DNA from: Parolsenella massiliensis
GTDB lineage: Bacteria; Actinomycetota; Coriobacteriia; Coriobacteriales; Atopobiaceae
DNA: 64,000 nt
Assembly (NCBI RefSeq): GCF_900143685.1
Contig: NZ_LT671675.1
Span: forward strand, 347,111-411,110
Reading direction: 5' to 3'
Positions 8,436-17,496 of this stretch are shown here, piece by piece; position 1 is the stretch's first letter; the number at the start of each line of letters is the position of its first letter. The notes under the pieces are model-generated. The model did no database searches and was not told the DNA's origin. It saw only the letters and a list, made by a program, of their open reading frames with translations. A program made the translations under genes and the position numbers.

Positions 8436-8470
8436 AGCGGTCCGTGGCCCCAGGCTGCGGGCCGCTTTCT
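8436..8470 (+). terminator. Intrinsic terminator after EIIB-SIS gene
   Basis: AGCGGTCCG pairs with CGGGCCGCT (one G-U) and is followed by TTTCT, 36 bases after the stop. Confidence 0.55.
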
Positions 8471-8607
8471 CATGTCGCGCGCCCAGGGCGTCCCGTCCCC
8501 GTCTACCGAGACAAGACGCGCTCACGCGTCGCCACGTCGCCGTCGTGGCTACACTAAAAGTTACGAACGAACCCGCGCCCGTGGGCGCGCAGAGAAGGGG
8601 AGACAGC

Positions 8608-10332
8608 ATGGATGACAAGATTCTCGCTGCGGCGAAGCTCTGGAAGGAGAACGTCACCGAGGCCGACCTCGCCTCCGAGCTCGACGAGCTCATGGCAGAC
8701 CCCGACCCCGAGAAGCTCTCCGACGCGTTCTACCGCAGCCTCTCGTTTGGCACGGCGGGCCTGCGCGGCACGCTCGGCGTGGGAACCAACCGCATGAACG
8801 TCTACACGGTTTCGCAGGCCACGCAAGGACTTGCCACCTACCTCAACGCCCACTTCGAGAACCCCACGGTGGCCATCGCCCGCGACTCGCGCAACAAGGG
8901 CGAGGACTTCGTGAAGGCCGCGGCCGGCGTGCTTGCCGCCAACGGCATCAAGTCCTACGTCTACCCGCGCATCGAGCCGGTTCCCACGCTCTCGTTCGCC
9001 ACGCGTGACCTGCACTGCTCTGCTGGCATCGCCGTGACGGCCAGCCACAACCCCGCGCCCTACAATGGCTACAAGGTCTATGGCGACGATGGCTGCCAGA
9101 TCGCCAACGAGGCCGCAGACGAGATCCAGAACACCATCTACGAGACGGACATCTTCACCGGCGTCAAGCACATGGACTTCGACGAGGCTCTGGAGGCCGG
9201 CCTCGTGGTCTGGACGCCCGACGAGGTGCTCGACCGCTTCATTGACGCCGTGGCCTCCCAGTCCATCGGCGCCAAGCCCAACCCCGACTTCTCCGTGGTC
9301 TACACGCCGCTCAACGGCACGGGCATCGAGTGCATGAACAAGATCTTGGCCCGCGTGGGCATCAGCAACGTCACGGTGGTGCCCGAGCAGGCCGAGCCGG
9401 ACGGCAACTTCCCCACCTGCCCCTATCCCAACCCGGAGTTCCGCGAGGCGCTCGAGAAGGGCCTCGAGCTGTGCGACAAGGTCCACCCCGACCTCATGCT
9501 CGCGACTGACCCCGACGCAGACCGCATGGGCGTGGCCGTGCCGCATGACGGCGACTACAAGCTCATGACGGGCAACGAGATGGGCATCCTGCTCATCGAC
9601 TGGCTCTCCCGCATGAAGGCCGAGGCCGGCGAGGACGTCTCGCGCAAGGTCGTCGTGACCACGATCGTCTCCTCTGCCATGCCCGACGCCCTGGCCAGGC
9701 ACTACGGCTTCGAGACGCGCCGCGTGCTCACGGGCTTCAAGAACATCGGTGGCCAGATGGACCAGCTCGTCGAGGCCGGCGAGCCCGACCGCTTCCTGCT
9801 TGGCTTCGAGGAGAGCTACGGCTACCTCGTTGGCCTGCACGCGCGTGACAAGGACGCCATCGTGGCCAGCATGCTCACCTGCGAGATGGCCGCCTGGTAC
9901 GCCGAGCGCGGCATGGACCTCTACGAGGCCATGGACGCCCTGTACAAGGAGTACGGCTACTACCTCAACGGCGTGGTGAACGTGAGCTTCCCGGGTGCCG
10001 CCGGTGCCGACAAGATGAGCGCCATCATGAGCGGCCTGCGCCAGAACCCGCCCACCCAGATCGCCGGCATGCCGGTCAAGGGCTTCGTGGACTACAAGAC
10101 CGACGTCCAGATGACGGTCACCGGTGGCGACGGCTCGTGCCCCGCGCAGCTGCTCCCCAAGAGCAACGTCCTGGAGTTCCAGCTCGACGAGGGCGTCAAG
10201 GTCATCGTGCGCCCGTCTGGCACCGAGCCCAAGATCAAGGCCTACCTCTTCAGCAAGGGCGAGACCCGCGAGGAGTCCCAGGCGCTCAACGACAAGCTCG
10301 CCGAGGTCGCCAAGACCGAGCTGCTTGCGTAG
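8608..10332 (+). CDS. pgcA: Phosphoglucomutase / phosphomannomutase
   Basis: 574-residue alpha-D-phosphohexomutase interconverting glucose-6-phosphate and glucose-1-phosphate, feeding GalU and so UDP-sugar supply for the polysaccharide locus. Four-domain architecture is evident from the phosphoserine loop TASHNP (Ser ~146), the metal loop ATDPDADRMG, the sugar-binding GFEESYGYL and the phosphate-binding RPSGTEPKIKAYL. Length fits the PgcA/PGM2-like group. The ATG at 8608 is preceded by AGAAGGGGAG; an upstream in-frame ATG at 8545 has no such site. A strong terminator follows. Confidence 0.93.
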   Translation: MDDKILAAAKLWKENVTEADLASELDELMADPDPEKLSDAFYRSLSFGTAGLRGTLGVGTNRMNVYTVSQATQGLATYLNAHFENPTVAIARDSRNKGEDFVKAAAGVLAANGIKSYVYPRIEPVPTLSFATRDLHCSAGIAVTASHNPAPYNGYKVYGDDGCQIANEAADEIQNTIYETDIFTGVKHMDFDEALEAGLVVWTPDEVLDRFIDAVASQSIGAKPNPDFSVVYTPLNGTGIECMNKILARVGISNVTVVPEQAEPDGNFPTCPYPNPEFREALEKGLELCDKVHPDLMLATDPDADRMGVAVPHDGDYKLMTGNEMGILLIDWLSRMKAEAGEDVSRKVVVTTIVSSAMPDALARHYGFETRRVLTGFKNIGGQMDQLVEAGEPDRFLLGFEESYGYLVGLHARDKDAIVASMLTCEMAAWYAERGMDLYEAMDALYKEYGYYLNGVVNVSFPGAAGADKMSAIMSGLRQNPPTQIAGMPVKGFVDYKTDVQMTVTGGDGSCPAQLLPKSNVLEFQLDEGVKVIVRPSGTEPKIKAYLFSKGETREESQALNDKLAEVAKTELLA

Positions 10333-10358
10333 CCGATGATCGCGCATCCATGAAATGA

Positions 10359-10396
10359 GGGGCGCCGGAGGTGATGTCATCTCCGGCGCCCCTTTT
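10359..10396 (+). terminator. Strong intrinsic terminator after pgcA
   Basis: Perfect 12-bp stem GGGGCGCCGGAG/CTCCGGCGCCCC with a 10-base loop followed by TTTT. Confidence 0.85.
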
Positions 10397-10516
10397 GGTT
10401 GGCGCGTGTATGTGTGTGGGCCGCTGCGCGTGAGGGCTGATGCGTGCGCGCGAGCCGGCGTGCGACCCGGCGCCCGCACGCGAGCCAACGCGCCGCCGTC
10501 CGGCTCTGGGCTCGCC

Positions 10517-12556
10517 CTACTCCCAGCCGGCCACGCTCTGTGCCGTTGGCGTGGTCCGCAGGGTCATCGGGGCGGAGCCCGCGGCGCACGTGACGTCGTA
10601 GCTCACCGTCATGGTCTCGCCACCGTCGATGCGCGGGTTGGCAAACGTCACGTTGAAGCCGTTGTAGGGCAGCTCGGTGAAGTCCTGCAGCGCCATGTCG
10701 CCACCCTCCTGCGACACGTTCGAGATGCTGCCGCCCGCGGGCGCCACCAGGTACAGCCACATGACCATGTCCGTGTTGTCGCGGCGGTCGGTGTTGTAGC
10801 CGGTGATGTAGCTCGCCGAGCTTGCGGCCTCGTCGGCCGTGAGGTGGTTGGAGAGCGTGGTGGTCACGTGGTAGGTCACGGTGCCGTCCGCGTTGGTGAC
10901 GCCTGATCCCACCTGCGTGTCGGTCGAGAAGAACCAGCTCTTCTTGGAGTACGTGTCGTCAGAGATGAAGACGCCAAGCTGCGGGTTTGCCGCGTCGTTC
11001 ACGAGCGTGCCGGCAGCACCGGCCTTCTCCACGAGTGCCTGCTCGTCGGCGTTGGCCATCCAGGCAAAGAGGTGCTGCTCGCCCACGGCGTCTCCGAGCG
11101 TCTGCATGAGGTCCGTGACGCTCACGCTGCCAAGGCTTCCCATGACGTGCTCAAAGGCCTGGCTCGCCACGTCAGAGAAGAACTGGTCCGTCTGCTCAAC
11201 GGGCATCTCGTTGTACGCGTCGTTGAGCAGGGCCTTGGCTGCGTTGGTGCCGTCAACGGTGTGGCCGTTGACCTCGATGCCGCCCGTGAGTGCCAGCAGC
11301 TTCTGCAGCAGCACCGGGTCGATGGCGATGACGCCGTCAACGGAGCTTCCCTTCTTGTCCTGCCACCACTCGCTCCAAATCTGGGAGTCTCGGGCAAAGT
11401 CGGGGATGAGGTTGGTGTCGCAGATGTGCTTGCCGAGGCGATCGTTCTTACCCCAGATGGCCATCTCCTCATCCGTGATGCCGTAGTGCCCGCCGTCCTC
11501 GTTGTCGAGCGACGTGGCAGGAACGAACTCGTTGAGCGAGATGCGCCCGTTGTCGATGGTGAGCACTCCCATGGAGCCAGGAAGGCCGCCCGTACTGCGT
11601 AGCTCCGCCAGATTCTGCGCCACGAGCAGGTAGTTGCGCGTTCCGCTCGCGCCCAGCATCTGAGGAAGTACGGGGGCAATCTCGTTGAAGCCCTTGAGCG
11701 TCTCGGCCGCGCTTGCGATGGGGCCGCGCACCTTGTCCACGGCGTCGCGCACCTTGCCGATGTGTGCCTGCGGTAGCGCGTCGATGGCGCTGCTGGCCTG
11801 CTCCACCACGGGCTGGGCCTGGGAGAGCGCTGCCGAGACGCTCTCGAGCGTTTGCACGTCAACGGTGCCGTCCTGCAGAAGCGTCGAGAGGCTTACGCCC
11901 TGGAGGCTCTGGGCCACAGGCATAAGCGCGTTCTGCATGAGGTTGTCTGCCTGCTCAACCACGCCGCGGGCCGCGCGGATGTCGTCGCCCAGCACGGGGA
12001 GGGCCGATGCCACGTTCCAAAGCGGTCCGTCAACCTTGGAGCGCATGCCCGAGACCTCCGAGGCCATCTGCGAGGCCGTCTGGACAAGCGAGTCCCCGTC
12101 ACCGCTCTTGAGGGCGTCGCCCACGGTGGAGGCCTGGGTCATCACGGTCTTTGACTGGCCCAGGACGTCCATGGCGTCGCGATAGAGGAGCGCTCCGCAA
12201 ATGCCGGCGACAACGAGGAGCGCCACCACGACGCCTCCCACCACAGCAGCGATGCGCCGGCCACGGTGGTGGTGATGATGGTGGTGGCGATGGTGCCTGT
12301 GGCCGCCATCATCCGAGCCTCCGCCCAGATTGCTCATCCAGGCGTCACCAAAATTGCCATCCCCCTGTGCAGGATTCGAACCACCCTGCGTGGCCTGGGC
12401 AAACTGCCCAGGGGCATACGGGTTAGTCTCCTGCGGGGCCGAGAATCGCTGCTCGGTGTTAGCTGGCTGGGTCTGGGGTGTCTCGTCTGCGGCCCACGGG
12501 TCCTCGCCGGGCGTCTGCTTGAAGTGCCTGCCGCGGGTGTGCGGGGTGTCTGTCAT
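10517..12556 (-). CDS. DUF4012 membrane-anchored protein
   Basis: 679 residues. A hydrophilic, Q/P-rich N-terminal tail (~75 residues) ends in a histidine cluster (HRHHRHHHHHHHRGRR), then one transmembrane helix (IAAVVGGVVVALLVVAGICGALLY) and a large extracytoplasmic part. The latter carries the DUF4012 signature RNYLLVAQNLAELRSTGG followed by G-x-x-G. DUF4012 proteins are common in actinobacterial envelope-polysaccharide loci, and this one is transcribed divergently from the loaP-led capsule genes. Biochemical role is unknown. The ATG at 12556 has GGAGGTC just upstream; an earlier in-frame ATG was rejected. The His run could bind metal or simply be a charged juxtamembrane patch. Confidence 0.85.
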   Translation of the reverse strand: MTDTPHTRGRHFKQTPGEDPWAADETPQTQPANTEQRFSAPQETNPYAPGQFAQATQGGSNPAQGDGNFGDAWMSNLGGGSDDGGHRHHRHHHHHHHRGRRIAAVVGGVVVALLVVAGICGALLYRDAMDVLGQSKTVMTQASTVGDALKSGDGDSLVQTASQMASEVSGMRSKVDGPLWNVASALPVLGDDIRAARGVVEQADNLMQNALMPVAQSLQGVSLSTLLQDGTVDVQTLESVSAALSQAQPVVEQASSAIDALPQAHIGKVRDAVDKVRGPIASAAETLKGFNEIAPVLPQMLGASGTRNYLLVAQNLAELRSTGGLPGSMGVLTIDNGRISLNEFVPATSLDNEDGGHYGITDEEMAIWGKNDRLGKHICDTNLIPDFARDSQIWSEWWQDKKGSSVDGVIAIDPVLLQKLLALTGGIEVNGHTVDGTNAAKALLNDAYNEMPVEQTDQFFSDVASQAFEHVMGSLGSVSVTDLMQTLGDAVGEQHLFAWMANADEQALVEKAGAAGTLVNDAANPQLGVFISDDTYSKKSWFFSTDTQVGSGVTNADGTVTYHVTTTLSNHLTADEAASSASYITGYNTDRRDNTDMVMWLYLVAPAGGSISNVSQEGGDMALQDFTELPYNGFNVTFANPRIDGGETMTVSYDVTCAAGSAPMTLRTTPTAQSVAGWE

Positions 12557-12918
12557 ATGACCTCCATGGGTGTCATGGATAGGGTGCGTGCTCGATTGCA
12601 TGGCTTTGGAAAGCAGTATCCCACCTTAATAGGACAGAACTTGTGAAGGTAGTGGGTTTAAAAATAATAGATAGCAAACAAAAATTTAAATACACGCAGT
12701 TAGCACGTACTACGTTCAAAAACTCTCTCAGAGTTCATTAATTCTGCGTGGGGGGGGGTATCAATAGCGTGCTATGCTAGCTGAACATATCCTAAAGGCT
12801 GGCAATCGTCGTCAAGCGCGCGTTGCAGGTGCTGTTTGGGGCAAGAAGACGCAATCAGATGCCATGGACGGGCGGCCGTGAGGGCGCTCGGATGGCGAAG
12901 CCATACGGGGAGGTCGCC
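12557..12918. promoter_or_regulatory. Divergent promoter region with a G9 tract, upstream of loaP
   Basis: This region is AT-rich around 12640-12745, unlike its neighbours. It contains a run of nine G (12750-12758) and a -10-like TATGCT (12773-12778). With a normal 17-base spacer the -35 position would fall at 12750-12755, inside the G tract, so tract length could tune promoter activity. AACTCT/AGAGTT at ~12721-12735 forms a small hairpin. Promoters for both loaP and the DUF4012 gene are expected here. Confidence 0.5.
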
Positions 12919-13434
12919 ATGGGAGTCTACGTCTTGCAGGTGCCGGGCGGCCAGGAGAGGCGCGCGGAGGAGCTGGCGCAAAGGCTGCCCAAGGACGTGA
13001 TCTCCAGTTGCTTCATTCCCGTTCGCGAGGTCAAAAAGCGAAGGGGAGGGGAGTGGAAAATGGAACGGGAGCTGCTGTTCCCGGGATACCTGTTCGTGGA
13101 GACCAACGAGCCGGAGCTGGCATCTGAGAGGTTGCGCGAGCTGCCGTTGTTCATGCGCGTGCTCGCGGACGTTGGCGGCGAGTTCTTACCCCTCGGCGAT
13201 GACGAGACGTCTTGGATTCGCTCGCTCACCACGGAGCGTTCGCACGTGGTGGAGATGAGCGAGGGCGTCATCGAGGGAGGCAGGGTGATCGTGACGCAGG
13301 GCCCGCTCAAGGGGCGGGAGGCGTGGATTACAAAGGTCGATCGGCACAAGCGGCTGGCCTGGCTGGATATGCGGATGTTCGGCAGAACCAAGTCGATAAA
13401 GGTTGGCCTTGAGATTGTCTCGAAGCGAAGTTGA
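12919..13434 (+). CDS. loaP: NusG-family specialised antiterminator (LoaP-like)
   Basis: 171-residue NusG paralogue. The N-terminal NGN domain (VYVLQVPGGQERRAEELAQRL, then ELLFPGYLFVE) is followed by a KOW domain (VIVTQGPLKGREAWITKVD). LoaP proteins bind RNA polymerase, recruited by a leader RNA hairpin, and let it read through terminators in long polysaccharide or polyketide operons. Its place as first gene of a ~12-kb capsule operon fits this. The start is taken at ATG 12919 because GGGAGG precedes it; in-frame ATGs upstream lack a site. Housekeeping NusG is less likely because there is no secE/rplK context. A hairpin lies just downstream. Confidence 0.88.
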   Translation: MGVYVLQVPGGQERRAEELAQRLPKDVISSCFIPVREVKKRRGGEWKMERELLFPGYLFVETNEPELASERLRELPLFMRVLADVGGEFLPLGDDETSWIRSLTTERSHVVEMSEGVIEGGRVIVTQGPLKGREAWITKVDRHKRLAWLDMRMFGRTKSIKVGLEIVSKRS

Positions 13435-13447
13435 CAGAGTCATTTCG

Positions 13448-13481
13448 ACGCCGTACTCCGAGCCAGTGGAGCACGGCGTTT
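13448..13481 (+). promoter_or_regulatory. Leader hairpin between loaP and capsule genes (LoaP target or attenuator candidate)
   Basis: ACGCCGTACTCC (13448-13459) pairs with GGAGCACGGCGT (13468-13479) except for one A-C mismatch; the loop is 8 bases and TTT follows. It lies 14 bases after the loaP stop and ~100 bases before the next gene. It could act as a weak terminator or as the RNA element recognised by LoaP. Confidence 0.5.
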
Positions 13482-13575
13482 CTGGTGGGGCGAGTACGGA
13501 CGCAAACGAGGTCTATGACCGTGCTGAGCGTCATGAAGCTGCCATTGTCGATGCAAAACCTGTTTTTAAGGCGGT

Positions 13576-14430
13576 GTGCGCATAGTGGCCAGTGTTTTCA
13601 CGGCCGTTTGCGAGCCCGCGAAAGTGAGGTCCGACGTTCGGGATTCGCCGTCAACTGATGCCAGCCGAGCGACGGGGAATAACAGTGCTTTGGAGCGCAA
13701 AACCGTGCGAAGCGGCGTCGCGTATGACATCAATGACGGCGGGGGTTCGGTCGAAAGCTCCGAGCGCGCCAGGCGCCTCAAGGAGGAGCTTGGGAGTGTG
13801 CCGGTTACCGGCATCGAAGACAGGGTGGCGTACCGCTTTGTTAAGCGTGCGTTCGACATCGTTTTTAGCGCGGCGGTTCTCGTCGTGTTCTGCTGGCTGT
13901 ACGCCATCATCGCGATCCTCATCAAGCTCGACGATCCGAAGGGCCCCGTGTTCTTCAGCCAGGAGCGAGTGGGCAAGGACGGCAGAACCTTCCGGATGCT
14001 GAAGTTCCGCAGCATGTGCGTGGACGCCGAGGACAGGCTTGCCGAGCTCAAAGAGCTCAACGAGAAGACTGGCCCGGTGTTCAAGATCGCCGAGGACCCA
14101 CGCATCACCCGCGTTGGCAAGCGGCTGCGCAAATTGTCGCTCGACGAGCTGCCACAGTTCATCAATGTCCTGCGCGCGGATATGAGCATCGTGGGGCCGC
14201 GTCCCGCGTTGCCGGTTGAGGTCGCGACCTACGACGACTACCAGCGCCAAAGGCTGCTGGTGAAGCCCGGCATGACCTGCTACTGGCAAACCCGCCGCAA
14301 CCGCGACTCCATAACCTTCGACGAGTGGGTCGATTTGGATTTGCTTTATATCAAGAAATGTTCCGCCTGGAGCGACTTTAAGTTGATTGTTCAAACCGTT
14401 GGCGTCGTACTGACGGCGCAAGGGAGCTAA
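13576..14430 (+). CDS. Priming sugar-phosphate transferase (undecaprenyl-phosphate hexose-1-phosphate transferase)
   Basis: 284 residues from GTG 13576. It is a bacterial sugar transferase (PF02397) that starts lipid-linked repeat-unit assembly by moving a sugar-1-phosphate to undecaprenyl phosphate. One membrane helix (FDIVFSAAVLVVFCWLYAIIAIL) precedes the catalytic domain with FSQERVGKDGRTFRMLKFRSM, LSLDELPQFINVL and SIVGPRPALP, as in the single-helix PglC/WcaJ core. The ~85-residue N-terminal extension has no recognisable domain, so the real start may be a later GTG (13585, or 13705 with GGAG upstream). The donor sugar is not determinable. Confidence 0.9.
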   Translation: MRIVASVFTAVCEPAKVRSDVRDSPSTDASRATGNNSALERKTVRSGVAYDINDGGGSVESSERARRLKEELGSVPVTGIEDRVAYRFVKRAFDIVFSAAVLVVFCWLYAIIAILIKLDDPKGPVFFSQERVGKDGRTFRMLKFRSMCVDAEDRLAELKELNEKTGPVFKIAEDPRITRVGKRLRKLSLDELPQFINVLRADMSIVGPRPALPVEVATYDDYQRQRLLVKPGMTCYWQTRRNRDSITFDEWVDLDLLYIKKCSAWSDFKLIVQTVGVVLTAQGS

Positions 14431-14433
14431 GCC

Positions 14434-15207
14434 GTGCCCGAGACTTTGACGAAAGACCCGCGAATGGCGCGTGTGGACGTCATAGGCGTGCCGATTACCG
14501 CTACTAATATGACTGATTTCATGAGCCTGCTTTCGGATCGCCTTGATGATATGCGTGGCGGTTATGTTTGCGTGTCGAATGCTCATGCCTGCGTGATGGC
14601 TCATGATGATCAGGATTACTGGGCTTGCCAGGCTGAATCGACGGCGTCCATACCCGACGGCAAGCCGCTTTCCGTGATCGGGCGGAAGAAGGTGCCGACC
14701 ATGGGACGCGTGACCGGCCCCGACTTGATGCGCGAGGTGTTTGCGGCCTCCGTCGAGCATGGCTGGAGTCACTATTTCTACGGCGATAAGCCCGAGACTC
14801 TTGATGCGCTGCGTTGTGCGCTTGAGCACGAATATCCGGGTATGGAAATTCGTGGTATGGAACCGTCAGTCTTTCGGCCTCTGTCCGAGGACGAGAAGAT
14901 CGAGCTGTGCGGCCGCATCGATGCTGCAAGCGCCGATTTTTGCTGGGTGGCGCTTGGCGCGCCTAGGCAAGAGATTCTAATGCATGACCTAAACGGTCGC
15001 ACTAACAGCCTGATGGTAGGCGTGGGCGGTGCTTTCAACGTATTGGCGGGGCGAGTCCCCGAGGCGCCTCGCTGGATGCAGGATGTCGGTCTGGAATGGC
15101 TTTACCGTCTCATGCAAGAGCCAGGTCGCCTATTCAAACGATATGCGATCACCAATACGAAATTCATTTGGTATCAGCTAACCAATGCTAAGCGCAAGGA
15201 GATATAA
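14434..15207 (+). CDS. WecG/TagA/CpsF family glycosyltransferase
   Basis: 257-residue GT26 transferase, typically adding ManNAc(A) or another HexNAc as the second sugar on a lipid-linked acceptor. Family features: VSNAHACVMAHDD, the SIPDGKPLSVIGRKK segment with catalytic Asp, VTGPDLM, WVALGAPRQE and GVGGAFNVLAGRVPEAPRWMQ, followed by a C-terminal basic amphipathic tail for membrane contact. It starts at GTG 14434, three bases after the priming transferase stop (GGGAGC upstream), so the two are translationally linked. Confidence 0.92.
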   Translation: MPETLTKDPRMARVDVIGVPITATNMTDFMSLLSDRLDDMRGGYVCVSNAHACVMAHDDQDYWACQAESTASIPDGKPLSVIGRKKVPTMGRVTGPDLMREVFAASVEHGWSHYFYGDKPETLDALRCALEHEYPGMEIRGMEPSVFRPLSEDEKIELCGRIDAASADFCWVALGAPRQEILMHDLNGRTNSLMVGVGGAFNVLAGRVPEAPRWMQDVGLEWLYRLMQEPGRLFKRYAITNTKFIWYQLTNAKRKEI

Positions 15208-15211
15208 AAGA

Positions 15212-16270
15212 ATGAAGCCAACGACGGCCTTCAAGGACAAAACCTTAATGATCACTGGCGGCACGGGCAGCTTCGGCAACACCGTGCTCAAGCACTTCAT
15301 GAACACCGACCTGGCCGAGATCCGCATCTTCTCCCGCGACGAGAAGAAGCAGGACGACATGCGCCACCGCCTGCAGGAGAAGTCGCCCGAGCTCGCCTCC
15401 AAGGTGCGCTTCTTCATCGGCGATGTCCGCAACGCCCAGAGCGTGTGCGACGCCATGCACGGCGTGGACTACATCTTCCACGCCGCCGCCTTGAAGCAGG
15501 TGCCCTCCTGCGAGTTCTTCCCCATGGAGGCCGTCCGCACCAACGTCATCGGAACGGACAACGTCCTGCACGCCGCGATCGACGAGGGCGTCGACCGCGT
15601 CGTTTGCCTGTCCACCGACAAGGCCGCCTACCCCATCAACGCCATGGGCAAGTCCAAGGCCATGATGGAGTCCATCATCTACGCCAACGCCCGCAACGGC
15701 GCCGGCCGCACCACCATCTGCTGCACCCGCTACGGCAACGTCATGTGCTCGCGCGGCAGCGTCATCCCGCTGTTCATCGACCGCATCCGCAAGGGCGAGC
15801 CGCTCACGGTCACCGACCCCAACATGACCCGCTTCCTCATGAACCTCGACGAGGCCGTCAACCTGGTGCAGTTCGCCTTCGAGCACGCCAACCCCGGCGA
15901 CCTCTTCATCCAGAAGGCCCCGGCATCCACGATTGGCGACCTCGCCGAGGCCGTGCAGGAGGTCTTCGGCCGTGTGGGCACCCAAGTGATCGGCACCCGT
16001 CACGGCGAGAAGCTGTTCGAGACGCTGATGACCCGCGAGGAGCGCCTGCGCTCCGAGGACATGGGGAACTACTTCCGCGTGGCCTGCGACTCGCGCGACC
16101 TCAACTACGACAAGTTCGTGGTGAAGGGCAACGTGAAGACTCAGGCGGACGAGTCCTACACCTCCCACAACACCGAGAGGCTCGACGTAGAGGGCACCAT
16201 CGCCAAGATCAAGACCGCCGAGTACGTGCAGCTGGCCCTGGAGGGCCGCGAGCACGAGGCGGTGCAGTAG
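15212..16270 (+). CDS. capE: UDP-GlcNAc 4,6-dehydratase/5-epimerase (CapE/FnlA)
   Basis: 352-residue extended SDR that begins UDP-L-FucNAc synthesis from UDP-GlcNAc. It carries the nucleotide motif TGGTGSFG, AALKQVP, the STDKAAYP segment and the variant active-site region MGKSKAMME (Met-x3-Lys in place of Tyr-x3-Lys, usual for CapE/FlaA1 enzymes), then RYGNVMCSRGSVIPLF. AAGGAGATATAAAAGA directly precedes ATG 15212, which is preferred to an in-frame ATG 27 bases upstream. capF follows after one base and capG after seven, giving the full three-enzyme set. Confidence 0.93.
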   Translation: MKPTTAFKDKTLMITGGTGSFGNTVLKHFMNTDLAEIRIFSRDEKKQDDMRHRLQEKSPELASKVRFFIGDVRNAQSVCDAMHGVDYIFHAAALKQVPSCEFFPMEAVRTNVIGTDNVLHAAIDEGVDRVVCLSTDKAAYPINAMGKSKAMMESIIYANARNGAGRTTICCTRYGNVMCSRGSVIPLFIDRIRKGEPLTVTDPNMTRFLMNLDEAVNLVQFAFEHANPGDLFIQKAPASTIGDLAEAVQEVFGRVGTQVIGTRHGEKLFETLMTREERLRSEDMGNYFRVACDSRDLNYDKFVVKGNVKTQADESYTSHNTERLDVEGTIAKIKTAEYVQLALEGREHEAVQ

Positions 16271-16271
16271 G

Positions 16272-17489
16272 GTGCGTGTCCTCGTCACCGGCTCCAGGGG
16301 CTTCGTCGGGAGGAACCTCTGCTGCGCCTTGAAGAACATCCGCGACGGCAAGGACCGTCGCGCGAAATACCGGCCCCTCCTTCCCCTCGAGGTCATGGAG
16401 TACGATGTCGACTCGGCACGCGAGGAGCTGGAGGAGTACTGCTCCCGCGCCGACTTTGTCTTCAACCTTGCCGGCGTCAACCGCCCCAAGGACCAGTCCG
16501 AGTTCATGGAGGGCAACTTCGGGTTCGCCTCGACGCTGCTCGAGACGCTCGAGCGCCACGGCAACACGTGCCCCGTCATGCTCTCCAGCTCCGCGCAGGC
16601 GAGCCTGTCGGGCCGCTTCGAGGGCTCGGTCTACGGCGAGTCGAAGCTGGCGGGGGAGGGCCTGTTCCGGGAGTACTCGGCGCGCACGGGCGCCCCGGTG
16701 CTCATCTACCGCTTCCCCAACCTCTACGGTAAGTGGTGCCGCCCGCGCTACAACTCCGCCGTCGCGACTTTCTGCGACGCCATCGCGAACGGCCGTCCCT
16801 ACACCGTCAACGACCCGAGCGTGGAGCTGGAGCTCCTCTACATTGACGACCTCGTCGTCGAGATGCTGGGCGCGCTGCTCGGCGAGGAGCACCGCTGCGG
16901 CTACGACGGGCTGGAGCGCGTGGAGGGCGAGGAGTTCTGCTACGTCCCCGGAACCGACGTGAAGACGCTGGGCGAGATCGTCTACCTGCTCGACGGCTTC
17001 CGAGACAGCCGCGAGACACTCTCGGTGCCCGACCTCGCGGAGGGCTCCTTCTCCAAGAAGCTCTGGAGCACGTTCCTGTCCTACTACGAGCCGGGGCATT
17101 TCGCCTATAGCCTGAAGCCCAATGTCGATGATCGCGGCTCGTTCACCGAGTTCCTGCGTACGCCGGATCGCGGGCAGGTCTCGATTAACGTGAGCAAGCC
17201 TGGGATCACCAAGGGCAACCACTGGCACATGAGCAAGTGGGAGAGGTTCCTGGTGGTCTCCGGCACCGCCTCCATCAAGCTCAGGAAGGTGGGGGAGGAC
17301 GCCGAGGGCAACCCGTTCCCCGTCGACGAGTACATCGTCTCGGGATTCGACATGCGCGCCGTGGAGATGATCCCCGGGTACACGCACTCAATCACCAACC
17401 TGTCCGACACCGAGGACCTCGTGACGGTCATGTGGGCCAACGAGCTCTTCGACCCCGAGAACCCCGACACCTACTACGAGGAGGTCTAG
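16272..17489 (+). CDS. capF: CapF-type bifunctional reductase/epimerase with C-terminal cupin
   Basis: 405 residues. The N-terminal SDR (TGSRGFVGRNL, FNLAGVNRP, YGESKLAGEG with the catalytic Tyr/Lys) reduces the 4-keto intermediate. The C-terminal ~130 residues form a cupin (GNHWHMSKWERFLVVSG, PGYTHSITNLSDTEDLVTVMW) that catalyses the preceding epimerisation in characterised CapF. The product is UDP-6-deoxy-L-talose-type HexNAc. It starts at GTG 16272 one base after capE ends. Length fits CapF/WbjC (about 370) with a slightly longer N-terminal domain. Confidence 0.93.
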   Translation: MRVLVTGSRGFVGRNLCCALKNIRDGKDRRAKYRPLLPLEVMEYDVDSAREELEEYCSRADFVFNLAGVNRPKDQSEFMEGNFGFASTLLETLERHGNTCPVMLSSSAQASLSGRFEGSVYGESKLAGEGLFREYSARTGAPVLIYRFPNLYGKWCRPRYNSAVATFCDAIANGRPYTVNDPSVELELLYIDDLVVEMLGALLGEEHRCGYDGLERVEGEEFCYVPGTDVKTLGEIVYLLDGFRDSRETLSVPDLAEGSFSKKLWSTFLSYYEPGHFAYSLKPNVDDRGSFTEFLRTPDRGQVSINVSKPGITKGNHWHMSKWERFLVVSGTASIKLRKVGEDAEGNPFPVDEYIVSGFDMRAVEMIPGYTHSITNLSDTEDLVTVMWANELFDPENPDTYYEEV

Positions 17490-17496
17490 CCAACCC

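Noticed and set aside
8554-10488. 644-codon minus-strand frame over pgcA
   Set aside because: Same antisense GC effect; pgcA motifs are clear on the plus strand.
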